A stretch of DNA of 25,322 nucleotides from a virus. The first letter of the stretch is position 1. Every line of letters starts with the position of its first letter. Shown here one piece after another: positions 6,723 through 13,412 of the stretch. Location: the IMG/VR virus record IMGVR_UViG_3300035698_031506, positions 1 through 25,322 of that record. One strand, given 5' to 3'. Under the pieces are notes generated by a model. The model ran no database searches, was not told the DNA's origin, and was given only the letters and a program-made list of their open reading frames with translations. The translations under genes were made by a program, and so were the position numbers.

Positions 6723-7317
6723 GTTTTTTGACATAAAAGAAAAGATGGTGCAACCATCGACGAAAGGTGAAGAGGCTGGAATTAAAACTCCGAATAGTAA
6801 TTCAAAGTCGCTGCGCATAAAGTTCGATGAAATGCATGAACGGAAAATAGGAACGCTGAAAATGTTGATGGGAGATCTTCCGGAAGAAAACCAAATGTTC
6901 TTCCTGGAAACTACCAATAGCTTTAATGCTTTCACCTTTATTGTTTATCTGTTAAAACATGCCGGACGCATCGATGAATTATTTATTGCAACCTACTCAA
7001 TAAACCGCCGGATTCTCGACAGTTTAACCAGGCGAATTGTGCAGAACGAAATTGGCAATATCTGCCTTTATATTGCCGATAGCATTAAATACAGGATGCC
7101 AAAAGTAAAGGACCAGCTGAGCACCATGGAAAAGGAACTGGAAAACTTTCAGGTAGAATATGCCTGGACACATAAGAAAGTAATTGCCGCCCGTGTGGGA
7201 GATGACCATTATGTTGTTGAAGGTTCGGGTAACTTTTCGGAGAACACAGCTGAAGAACAATATATTTTTTTGAAATCGAAACGCATTTATGAATTTAAAA
7301 CCGGACATATTAATTGA
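6715..7317 (+). CDS. PLD-motif protein next to the terminase genes
   Basis: A 200-aa protein with one phospholipase-D-type active-site half. H153-x-K155 in AWTHKKVIAARVGDDHYVVEG is followed by GSGNFSENTAEEQY (170-183), the usual HxK...GSxNxS...E pattern of PLD-superfamily nucleases and phosphodiesterases. Residues 75-125 (VYLLKHAGRIDELFIATYSINRRILDSL) correspond to the preceding alpha/beta strand of such domains. The protein carries one HKD motif, so it would need to dimerise to form an active site, as single-motif PLD nucleases such as Nuc do. It overlaps the gene before by 8 bases and the next by 29. A DNA nuclease or phosphodiesterase linked to packaging is likely; lipid hydrolysis is less so because no signal peptide is present. 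Confidence 0.68.
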   Translation: MGKFFDIKEKMVQPSTKGEEAGIKTPNSNSKSLRIKFDEMHERKIGTLKMLMGDLPEENQMFFLETTNSFNAFTFIVYLLKHAGRIDELFIATYSINRRILDSLTRRIVQNEIGNICLYIADSIKYRMPKVKDQLSTMEKELENFQVEYAWTHKKVIAARVGDDHYVVEGSGNFSENTAEEQYIFLKSKRIYEFKTGHIN

Positions 7318-7630
7318 ATGGCCCGACTGGTTTCCGCTTGATAAAGTGGATGAACTGGAGAGTTTGGCAGCCATTGGCTACACACCTGAGAAAATGGCAA
7401 TGTATTTTGATGTGCCGCCTGAATTATTCCTGGACGAAATTGTAAGGGAAGACAGCCAAATACGTTACCACATTGAGAAAGGAATTTTGCAAAACGAAGC
7501 CGATGAAGCAATAGCCACAATGTCGGGAGCAAAAGAAGGTAACGCAACCCAAGCTCAGCGCCTGGATAAAAAACGATACCAGCTGAACTTTCAGCAACTG
7601 AAAGAAGAGATTATTTATGGCAAAGAATAA
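7289..7630 (+). CDS. Helix-turn-helix protein, small terminase candidate
   Basis: A 113-aa protein whose N-terminal part (residues 19-50, VDELESLAAIGYTPEKMAMYFDVPPELF) has the helix-turn-helix pattern seen in small terminase subunits: a glycine before the turn, then a helix ending in an aromatic, then a second helix. The C-terminal helix (ATQAQRLDKKRYQLNFQQLKEE) would suit oligomerisation. It overlaps its neighbours by 29 and 14 bases. Small terminase recognises viral DNA at the packaging site and feeds the large subunit. The assignment rests on this motif and on position two genes before the large terminase; the 207-aa gene at 7617 is the alternative. Confidence 0.55.
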   Translation: MNLKPDILIEWPDWFPLDKVDELESLAAIGYTPEKMAMYFDVPPELFLDEIVREDSQIRYHIEKGILQNEADEAIATMSGAKEGNATQAQRLDKKRYQLNFQQLKEEIIYGKE

Positions 7631-8240
7631 ATTCGATATAAGCCGATACCACGATATTGCCCATTACATTGAGATGGGAAGCACAGGAAATTTTAACGCC
7701 GAAGAATTGGAGTATCTCGATGTTTTGGTTAAAATGAATAACATGCGCCGCCGTTATGGTATGCACAAAACCATGGCATTTTTCAGAAAACCACCTTTCG
7801 AAATTAGTTTATACCGTGCTAAACAAATGTTCGAGGAATCGATTAACCTGTTTTATTCTGATGAAATTATTGAGAAGAAAGCCGCCCGGAACCTCATTGC
7901 TGAAGACCTTGAACAAGCTGCGCAATTGTGCTTAGCTGTGGCGCAATCGCCAAAGGACTTAGAGATTTATGGTGACCTGAAAATGAAAGCGTATAAAGCC
8001 AGGCAATTGGATGTTCCCGATCCAATGGAAATTCCAGAAGAACTGTACAAACGCCCAATAAAAATCTACACACTTACTACAAGGCAAGCCAAACTTCCTG
8101 ACATTAACCGCAACGATTTAGCCAAAGAAATTGATGCACTGCCGGAAAACGAAAGCGATAAAAAACGCTGGAGACAGGAAGCAATGATTGAAGATATTGA
8201 CTTTATAGAAATGATAAATGACCAAACAGAAGACAATTAA
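7617..8240 (+). CDS. Hypothetical terminase-adjacent protein, 207 aa
   Basis: Almost entirely helical by eye and charged, without signal peptide or membrane segment. It overlaps the preceding gene by 14 bases and the large terminase by 23, so it is probably made with the packaging machinery. No family is recognised. An alternative small-terminase role is possible from its position directly upstream of the large subunit. The C-terminal acidic run (IEDIDFIEMINDQTEDN) could be an interaction tail. Confidence 0.62.
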   Translation: MAKNKFDISRYHDIAHYIEMGSTGNFNAEELEYLDVLVKMNNMRRRYGMHKTMAFFRKPPFEISLYRAKQMFEESINLFYSDEIIEKKAARNLIAEDLEQAAQLCLAVAQSPKDLEIYGDLKMKAYKARQLDVPDPMEIPEELYKRPIKIYTLTTRQAKLPDINRNDLAKEIDALPENESDKKRWRQEAMIEDIDFIEMINDQTEDN

Positions 8241-9924
8241 ACTCGATCGTCCCGACGTAGAAGTGCGATATATGAACTGGCTGGCTCAAATTAGTGGACT
8301 AGCTTTGTTTCAGCATTTATACATGATTGTTGGCAGGGGTGGCGCGAAAACCACATCTATTTTAGCTGAACGACTTCAGGAAATGGTTTTCGATATGCCC
8401 GGAGCTCCTGTTGCTTTGGTTGCCGATACTTATTCCAATCTACAGAAAAATGTTTTGCCAACCCTTCAGGAAGGTCTTCGATTGTTAGGATGGGAAGAAG
8501 AAATTCATTATCGCATAGAGAAGCCACCGTTCGACCACTGGAAGGAGAAACCATTTAATATTATTTCGAGTTACAAACACACCATTACTTTTTTTAACGG
8601 ATTTAATCTTACACTTATTTCTCTCGACCGTCCATCGAGCGCTGCAGGTCGTTCTTATGTAGCAATTATTGGAGATGAAGTTAAATTTTTCAAGGAAAGC
8701 AAAATTGCAAAACTCACCAAAGCCATTCGTGGATATAAGGTTAAATACGGTCATTCTCCTTTTTATCGCTCGCAGACATTCACAACCGATATGCCAAATC
8801 CGAATCTAATTGGCGAATACGACTGGATATTGAAGCATAGAAAACGGATGAATCCTAAAATAATTATCCAAATTCTGAAAGTTGCATTTGTTTTAAATGA
8901 CATTAAAAAAGAATATGTTATTGCCAAAGATTCAAAGGATAGGACTTTATTGGCGAATACAAAACGCAAACTCGATCGTTGGGAGGACCGGTGGCGGAAA
9001 GTCCGGAAGAAATCTGTTTTCTTTTGGATAGCCAGCAGTTTTGTAAATGCCGATATCTTGGGAGTGGATTACTTTACTGAAGAGTTCGAAACTGGCCTCG
9101 AAGATGTTCGTGAAGCAATTCTTTCGCTTAAACCATCGTTAACGGCTGGCAATCGATTTTATACAAATTTAGCTGAAAGGCATTTCTACCAGGATGGAGC
9201 TGATTCTTATTGGAGCGAGGAATTTGGTATTCGCGACCAGGAGGATTGTAGGATACTATCGAAGCTTAATAAGTCCAAGGACATAGACATGGGTGTTGAC
9301 TTTGGTAATATGAACTCCATGATAGTTGCACAAGATGGCAAAGGTAAACGTGAGTATAATCTACTGAAGGAGTTCCACACCATCCCTCCAAACTCCATCC
9401 GCGAAATAGCCGATGAATTCCTTGAGTACTTCGAGCCACATGAGCAGAGGACTATCAACCTATACTACGACCGTGCTGGTAATAACTCCAGAGAAGTAGG
9501 ACAAGACCTTGCGGGTAAGCTCAAGAAAGCTATCGAGAAGAACAACAATGGTAAACGTACTGGCTGGAAAGTAATCCTTCGTTCCATCGGACAGGGGAAC
9601 ATCAATTCCAATGTTGAGTATAATTTTATGATTGACCTGTTGTCTGAAGTAAATCCATTGTTGCCTAAAGTCAACATCGACCAATTCAATTGTCGTTGCC
9701 TCAAGTCATCGCTTGAGCTGGCACCAACCAAGATTAGCACACGCCGTGGGCGTACCTTAGTTGAGAAAGACAAAAAGTCCGAACAGCTACCAGCTCACAA
9801 ACTCCCGCTTTTATCAACCAACTTCTCCGACGCATTCAAATACTTAATGTGTCGTAAAAAATGGTTGAAGCTGTCCAAAGGCCACCGTCGCCAAAGCTCC
9901 GGCGAAGTATCTACAACAGGCTAA
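8218..9924 (+). CDS. terL: Large terminase subunit (ATPase plus nuclease)
   Basis: Powers DNA translocation into the prohead and cuts the concatemer. The 568-aa protein has a Walker A motif GRGGAKTT (residues 39-46), a Walker B strand VAIIGDE (148-154, catalytic Glu 154), and RNase H-like nuclease acidic residues D361 (MGVDFGN), D418 (NLYYDRAGNN) and D538 (NFSDAF). The length is normal for the family. From about 9240 codon use shifts: I count eight ATC codons for isoleucine in the last ~225 residues against two in the first ~340, where ATT dominates; TCC and GAG also rise. This marks a recombination joint between the ATPase and nuclease domains. The start at 8218 overlaps the gene before by 23 bases. 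Confidence 0.92.
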   Translation: MTKQKTIKLDRPDVEVRYMNWLAQISGLALFQHLYMIVGRGGAKTTSILAERLQEMVFDMPGAPVALVADTYSNLQKNVLPTLQEGLRLLGWEEEIHYRIEKPPFDHWKEKPFNIISSYKHTITFFNGFNLTLISLDRPSSAAGRSYVAIIGDEVKFFKESKIAKLTKAIRGYKVKYGHSPFYRSQTFTTDMPNPNLIGEYDWILKHRKRMNPKIIIQILKVAFVLNDIKKEYVIAKDSKDRTLLANTKRKLDRWEDRWRKVRKKSVFFWIASSFVNADILGVDYFTEEFETGLEDVREAILSLKPSLTAGNRFYTNLAERHFYQDGADSYWSEEFGIRDQEDCRILSKLNKSKDIDMGVDFGNMNSMIVAQDGKGKREYNLLKEFHTIPPNSIREIADEFLEYFEPHEQRTINLYYDRAGNNSREVGQDLAGKLKKAIEKNNNGKRTGWKVILRSIGQGNINSNVEYNFMIDLLSEVNPLLPKVNIDQFNCRCLKSSLELAPTKISTRRGRTLVEKDKKSEQLPAHKLPLLSTNFSDAFKYLMCRKKWLKLSKGHRRQSSGEVSTTG

Positions 9925-10091
9925 CACTGTTTCACAAAGTTATCCCTTACTAAGAAAATATGGTGTGGAGGTATGCTCCGCACCCTCCACGGTATTGGTT
10001 GGATTTCGGCACTGTCGCTCAGCGGGTTGTCATATGTCCTGCCTCGATATGTCTTTGCAACTGCAATAACGATAGGGGGCGGCTCGGGCTC

Positions 10092-10144
10092 AATCAACTG
10101 AAAACCATTTTTGAATGAAATTCAAAATGGTTTGTGTGTTGATT
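10092..10144 (+). other. Long imperfect hairpin
   Basis: AATCAAC at 10092-10098 pairs with GTTGATT at 10138-10144. Inside it, 10102-10116 pairs with 10120-10133 with one bulged T and a 3-nt loop. There is no T run after it, so efficient rho-independent termination is not expected. Confidence 0.6.
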
Positions 10145-10322
10145 ATTAGGGGATTATTTAGAACGTGTTTTAATAATGGGGCAGAATGATGACCGTTATT
10201 TGATGAAAGTTGCCCGAAATGGAATTTTTGAGGTAAAATATATTTTGTTGATTCTGTTTTGATTCAATTGGCGAAAAAGAGGTTATTTGTTGCTAACCTG
10301 CTATGATGCAGGGACATAGCAC

Positions 10323-10353
10323 TTGTTTTGTATTGTTATTTTTCGTACTTTTA
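10323..10353 (+). promoter_or_regulatory. Possible promoter for the gene at 10413
   Basis: TTG at 10323-10325, a 20-nt spacer, then TACTTTTA at 10346-10353, one mismatch from the TAnnTTTG -7 element. Transcription would begin near 10360, leaving a leader of about 50 nt. Confidence 0.35.
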
Positions 10354-10412
10354 ATCTAACGGAAATGCAGATATAACAGGCGTTTCCGAGTGTTTAACAA
10401 AATTTAATTATC

Positions 10413-10886
10413 ATGACGACAAAAATTGAAGCTGAAAAGCTAAATGGAAAAGGTATGCCGAAAATGGAGGTTAAAAAAACCACCATTGAAAAAGTTACCA
10501 AAGCAACAAAACCAGTTAAAGAACTCACAAAAGAGGACCTACAAAAACAGGTGCAGCAGCTTACTGCAAAACTCCAAGCAGTTCCGCAGGATCTAAATTC
10601 AAGGATCGAGTATTTCAACAATAAAAAAGAGTTGATTCGAAAACTTGGAGGACTGGAAGCCAACACCCAAAATTTACAAACTCATTTAGACGAAATTGCA
10701 GAAGTTGCCGCCTCGAATGATTTCCAAACGGACGAATTTATTTTAACCATTGAGGGAGGCGGAAAGTACAACCGCAAGCAAATTTTTGCATTGCAAAATC
10801 CTGTTTTAATAGGTGAGGTTATTACTTATTTGTTGGGAAAAATGGAAGCAAAAGTTATTGAACTGAAGAAGCAAATTGAAGCTTAG
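10413..10886 (+). CDS. Hypothetical coiled-coil protein, 157 aa
   Basis: The first 40 residues are Lys/Thr-rich and probably disordered (KKTTIEKVTKATKPVKELTKED). Residues 42-58 and 70-98 form heptad-like helices (LQKQVQQLTAKLQ, then KLGGLEANTQNLQTHLDEIAEVA). A compact C-terminal part contains FILTIEGGGKYNRKQIFALQNP. No enzyme motif, signal peptide or membrane segment is seen, and I do not recognise the family. It opens the accessory block between terminase and portal and is followed by a hairpin terminator, so it appears to be its own transcription unit. Confidence 0.65.
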   Translation: MTTKIEAEKLNGKGMPKMEVKKTTIEKVTKATKPVKELTKEDLQKQVQQLTAKLQAVPQDLNSRIEYFNNKKELIRKLGGLEANTQNLQTHLDEIAEVAASNDFQTDEFILTIEGGGKYNRKQIFALQNPVLIGEVITYLLGKMEAKVIELKKQIEA

Positions 10887-10895
10887 AAAAAACAA

Positions 10896-10918
10896 AAGAG
10901 GGGAACTCTTCCCCTCTT
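10896..10918 (+). terminator. Probable terminator after the 157-aa gene
   Basis: AAGAGGGG at 10896-10903 pairs perfectly with CCCCTCTT at 10911-10918, with a 7-nt loop. The following T run is short (AGTTTATAATT), so termination may be partial. Confidence 0.65.
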
Positions 10919-10961
10919 AGTTTATAATTAAAAATGTTTAACCATTTATAATCATAACGAC

Positions 10962-11159
10962 ATGAGCAAAGATAAAAAAAACGACAGAAAAGAAGAATTT
11001 AAATTGAAACGTTTGGCATTGATACAAGCAAGCCAGGGAATTAGAATTTTAGTAAAAGAGGGAGTTTATAACACCGTAAACGAGGGTTTACTTGAAAGCT
11101 ACAAAGAAGAAACGCCAGAGATTGAGGAGTTTAACACCTTTAACCAGTGGAAAGAATAG
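10962..11159 (+). CDS. Small hypothetical protein, 65 aa
   Basis: A highly charged protein with a Lys-rich N-terminus (MSKDKKNDRKEEFKLKRL) and a middle part (ALIQASQGIRILVKEGVYNTVNEGLLE) that could form two short helices. The start is preceded by an A/T-rich leader ending CATAACGAC. The next gene overlaps its end by 13 bases in another frame, suggesting a two-gene unit. No family recognised. Confidence 0.55.
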   Translation: MSKDKKNDRKEEFKLKRLALIQASQGIRILVKEGVYNTVNEGLLESYKEETPEIEEFNTFNQWKE

Positions 11160-11389
11160 GTTTTACCATTAACAAAGGCAGCAAAGCTTTTATTATTTGG
11201 GGGCAGCCACGAAAAGCAGAGCAAGCACCCGAAGGCAACGAAGAACCCGAAGAATATAAATACTGGCCAATTTGTTATTTATTTGCAAATACGCAGGTAT
11301 TTAAAAAAGGGGAAGCACCCGAAGCACAGCCAGAACCACGCAAACAAATACAGGAAGTTGCAAGCCTTGAAGAATCTTTATTGAATTAA
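11147..11389 (+). CDS. Small hypothetical protein, 80 aa, GTG start
   Basis: Begins at a GTG inside the end of the preceding gene (13-base overlap); there is no internal ATG, so coupled translation is the likely way it is made. The N-terminal part is a small beta-rich domain (RIGFTINKGSKAFIIWGQPRKAEQ), continuing with YKYWPICYLFANTQVFKKGE. The rest is acidic and Pro/Glu-rich (EAPEAQPEPRKQIQEVASLEESLL). The family is not recognised. Confidence 0.5.
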   Translation: MERIGFTINKGSKAFIIWGQPRKAEQAPEGNEEPEEYKYWPICYLFANTQVFKKGEAPEAQPEPRKQIQEVASLEESLLN

Positions 11390-11645
11390 AATATTTGGTA
11401 CATGTACAACAGGCGACAATTTTATTTGTAATTTTTTTGAGGTGACCGCCTTAATAATGACCTGAAAAAAAAGAACCGTTTGGAAGTTGAACGTTAACAA
11501 CTCCGCAGGATAGCTTTGTGCTATTCTCGCGCGACGATATGGTGTTCCGTGCCAGCATTGCGTTTTACGCAAAGAAATTTGCACAATATGCAAATAAATT
11601 AACCTATAAGTTAATTTTGGCACTCTACCGGATTTATCTAATTAT
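11390..11645. other. Gene-free stretch with a series of small hairpins
   Basis: No credible gene. Several short inverted repeats follow each other: 11510-11514 with 11520-11524, 11578-11583 (TTTGCA) with 11589-11594, and 11596-11603 (AAATTAAC) with 11610-11617. They lead directly into the repeated promoter at 11646. They may be regulator binding sites or a 3'-end structure for the upstream genes. Confidence 0.4.
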
Positions 11646-11707
11646 TTTTGCCAATTCTCCTAACGTCCGAGTTTTACAAAAAGTTTTTACCTTTGGTTCA
11701 AACCAAA
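11646..11707 (+). promoter_or_regulatory. Duplicated promoter/operator, first copy
   Basis: A 62-bp segment repeated at 12466-12527 with four differences. It contains a perfect -7 element TACCTTTG (11688-11695). The last bases of that element begin a 7-bp inverted repeat, TTTGGTT-CA-AACCAAA (11692-11707), which looks like an operator. No standard TTTG is seen at -33, so an activator may be needed. The ATG of the downstream gene is at 11724. Confidence 0.65.
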
Positions 11708-11723
11708 AAAAATCAATCTTACT

Positions 11724-12032
11724 ATGAGTCAAAGATATATCTGGGAAAAGCTGTATGAAGCAGTTTATTGTTTGATTGGAACTTCTTCAATGGCAGTTCG
11801 TATAAGTGCTGCATACGTTACTCTCGCCACCATTAATGAAAATGATATTCCTGAAGAAATAAGAGGACAGTTTAGAGATGTGATGCAATTAGTACGAACT
11901 GCGAAGTCGGATACGGTCGGAGGAAGAATTAAATCTGCAGTAAGAAAAATGTCAAAATCCGAAAGATACGATATGGCTAAAATAATACTTGGAATGTATG
12001 ATATAGTTACCAGAAATATGCCTGTTCACTGA
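11724..12032 (+). CDS. Hypothetical accessory protein, 102 aa
   Basis: I do not recognise this protein. It is helical throughout, with a slightly hydrophobic first half (LYEAVYCLIGTSSMAVRISAAYVTLATI) and a basic second half (GRIKSAVRKMSKSERYDMAKIILGMYD). No clear transmembrane helix or signal peptide is present. It has its own promoter, a copy of which also drives the secreted protein at 12541, so the two are probably expressed together, perhaps from the prophage. That makes it a candidate moron (accessory) gene rather than part of the virion. Confidence 0.6.
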   Translation: MSQRYIWEKLYEAVYCLIGTSSMAVRISAAYVTLATINENDIPEEIRGQFRDVMQLVRTAKSDTVGGRIKSAVRKMSKSERYDMAKIILGMYDIVTRNMPVH

Positions 12033-12465
12033 GCAACCAATGCCCTACAATCCCAAAAATATTACCCCGTATCCGCCAAATAATCAAAAATCAACCAAAA
12101 AATTCCTTATATTGCCGCTATAATAGTTAGTTGATATAGAAATCAACTATACCATAATCCGTCCCTGGATTTTTTGGTACAATCAGGCTATTAAACAGGA
12201 CGAAATAAGAACAAAATAGGCGGTGTGCTTCCCATAAATCTTCATACATATGACCCATGAATTTTTCACACACGGGCTTTGCACACCGCTTTTCTTTGTA
12301 TTTCAAATCACTTTTCCCTATTGCATGTAACGCAAAACAATTGTAAATAGGTTCCCTAGAGTTTCCTGAAGAAAATTAGATATTTAAAATACTGGAGCAT
12401 GAGAATAGTTTCGAATCACGTCCTCCCCACAAAAAGAAAGGCTCTTGAAAAAGGGTCTTTCCCAC
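12033..12465. other. Gene-free stretch between the two accessory genes
   Basis: No credible gene in about 430 bases. It holds a hairpin at 12128-12149 (TAGTTGAT/ATCAACTA) and a larger stem at 12222-12289. The remainder is A+T-rich and shows nothing I can interpret. The low coding density contrasts with the tightly overlapping structural genes. Confidence 0.5.
12222..12289 (+). ncRNA. Nested hairpin element, possible small RNA or terminator
   Basis: GCGGTGTGC pairs perfectly with GCACACCGC to close a 68-nt element. Inside it a CCC/GGG pairing and a TTCAT/ATGAA stem can form. TTTTCTTTG follows, a fair T run. This may be the terminator of a transcript starting upstream or a small structured RNA. 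It lies about 190 bases after the stop codon of the 102-aa gene. Confidence 0.45.
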
Positions 12466-12527
12466 TTTTGCCAATTCTCCTACCGTGCGAACTTTACAAA
12501 AAGTTTTTACCTTTGGTTCAAACCAAA
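12466..12527 (+). promoter_or_regulatory. Duplicated promoter/operator, second copy
   Basis: The second copy of the 62-bp repeat, with TACCTTTG at 12508-12515 and the same TTTGGTT-CA-AACCAAA inverted repeat (12512-12527). The ATG follows at 12541, so the leader is about 20 nt. The only differences from the first copy lie between the upstream block (TTTTGCCAATTCTCC) and the -7 region. Confidence 0.68.
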
Positions 12528-12540
12528 TAATTAACCAAAA

Positions 12541-13101
12541 ATGAAAAATCTCCTACTTGCATTTCTACTATTTTTTACCACTCAAATTTTTGCTCAAACC
12601 TATTCCGAAGTTGTACCAGTTGAAGGAAGAACGGCAATGGAACTTTATATTAAGGCGAGGGAGTGGTTTGCTATTTCTTTTAATTCTGCGAACGATGTTA
12701 TTCAGATGGATGATCCAGCAAATAAAAAACTAATTGGGAAAGGTGTAAAAACAATAAATTACTTCATAGGGGATATTCCTGCTTATATCAATGTGCACTT
12801 TACGTTAGTAGTTGCGTTTAAAGATAGTCGGTATAAACAGGAGATTAAAGCAGATTATTATTCGACTGCCGGTAACGAAAATTACGACACTGACGCGTTG
12901 CAGAGATTAGCAACCGAAGAAGGACTTAAAGACTTCTATGAAAGAATGGGGGTGAAGCCATGGATAATTGGCAAAAAAGTAATTGCCACTACGCTGGAGG
13001 CGAATAAAAAATTAATTATAGATATTGATACTCAACTCAAAGATGTTTTGCAAGATTTAAAACGAGCTATGACAGAAAAAGAACCAGAAGAAAACTGGTA
13101 A
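12541..13101 (+). CDS. Secreted DUF4468-type protein
   Basis: The 186-aa product has a clear signal peptide (MKNLLLAFLLFFTTQIFA, cleavage likely near residue 18). It is followed by the pattern of DUF4468, a TBP-like-fold domain common in Bacteroidota envelope proteins: VVPVEGRTAMELYIKAREW then FNSANDVIQMDD and IGKGVK (residues 24-68). The function of the family is unknown. It is an odd passenger in a phage structural region. With its own duplicated promoter it is best explained as a lysogenic-conversion gene acting in the host envelope or periplasm, for example in surface alteration or superinfection exclusion, but that role is inference. Confidence 0.72.
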   Translation: MKNLLLAFLLFFTTQIFAQTYSEVVPVEGRTAMELYIKAREWFAISFNSANDVIQMDDPANKKLIGKGVKTINYFIGDIPAYINVHFTLVVAFKDSRYKQEIKADYYSTAGNENYDTDALQRLATEEGLKDFYERMGVKPWIIGKKVIATTLEANKKLIIDIDTQLKDVLQDLKRAMTEKEPEENW

Positions 13102-13114
13102 TAATCTTTTTACT

Positions 13115-13150
13115 AACAAAAAAGCCCAGCTAACAAGCCGGGTTTTCTTT
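13115..13150. terminator. Bidirectional terminator between convergent genes
   Basis: AAAAAAGCCCAGC pairs imperfectly with GCCGGGTTTTCTTTTTT (one bulge, one mismatch) around a short loop. A and T runs on the two sides allow termination from both directions. It overlaps the 3' end of the reverse-strand gene. Confidence 0.6.
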
Positions 13151-13315
13151 TTTCCAAATTTTTGAAATTTCTTTTAAGGCTAAGCTGTAAGCTTGTTTTT
13201 TGTTTAGAACAATTCCTAAGCTTTTGTTTTTTGCTTCAATCGCCTCATTAAATTCTTTTAATAAATCTTCTGAAATATTGAAGAATACTGATGTTTCTCC
13301 CTCTGATTTAGTCAT
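13130..13315 (-). CDS. Small ribbon-helix-helix-like protein, 61 aa
   Basis: The only convincing reverse-strand gene in the window. The pattern is a beta strand (TSVFFNIS, residues 8-15), a helix (EDLLKEFNEAIEAKNK), a turn (GIVLN) and a second helix (KKQAYSLALKEISKIWK), as in Arc/MetJ-type ribbon-helix-helix DNA-binding proteins and antitoxins. A TATATTTG -7 element lies 17 bases upstream of its ATG. It could repress itself and the divergent KilA-N gene through the shared 97-bp region. No toxin partner is obvious, so a regulator is more likely than an antitoxin. Confidence 0.62.
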   Translation of the reverse strand: MTKSEGETSVFFNISEDLLKEFNEAIEAKNKSLGIVLNKKQAYSLALKEISKIWKKENPAC

Positions 13316-13331
13316 ATGTAATTATTTTCAA

Positions 13332-13382
13332 CAAATATAAATCTATTTATTATGAATATTGTAATATATATGCATATATTTG
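13332..13382. promoter_or_regulatory. Divergent promoters with mirrored -7 elements
   Basis: TATATTTG occurs on the minus strand at 13339-13332, for the ribbon-helix-helix gene, and on the plus strand at 13375-13382, for the KilA-N gene. Together they form a perfect inverted repeat, CAAATATA...TATATTTG. No TTTG -33 element is seen for either, so both may need an activator or be weak. Confidence 0.55.
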
Positions 13383-13412
13383 GAATATACTTTTATATTT
13401 AAATATTGAATT

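Larger units (their letters stand above)
9925..10412. other. Gene-free region after the terminase
   Basis: About 490 bases with no credible gene. The first 170 bases are more G+C-rich than the surroundings and hold two mutually exclusive hairpins. One pairs 9962-9969 with 9977-9984; the other pairs 9965-9971 with 9984-9990. A long imperfect hairpin follows at 10092-10144. The last 180 bases are A+T-rich and contain a possible promoter for the gene at 10413. It could be an untranslated regulatory RNA, a terminator region, or the scar of the recombination that also replaced the end of the terminase gene. Confidence 0.45.

Noticed and set aside
11518-11727. A 69-codon frame over the first duplicated promoter
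   Set aside because: It runs through the hairpins and the promoter element, has no recognisable domain, and the same promoter repeat elsewhere carries no such frame.
12222-12289. Integron attC-type recombination site
   Set aside because: The inverted repeat lacks the conserved core site (GTTRRRY) and spaced L/R boxes, and no integrase is present.
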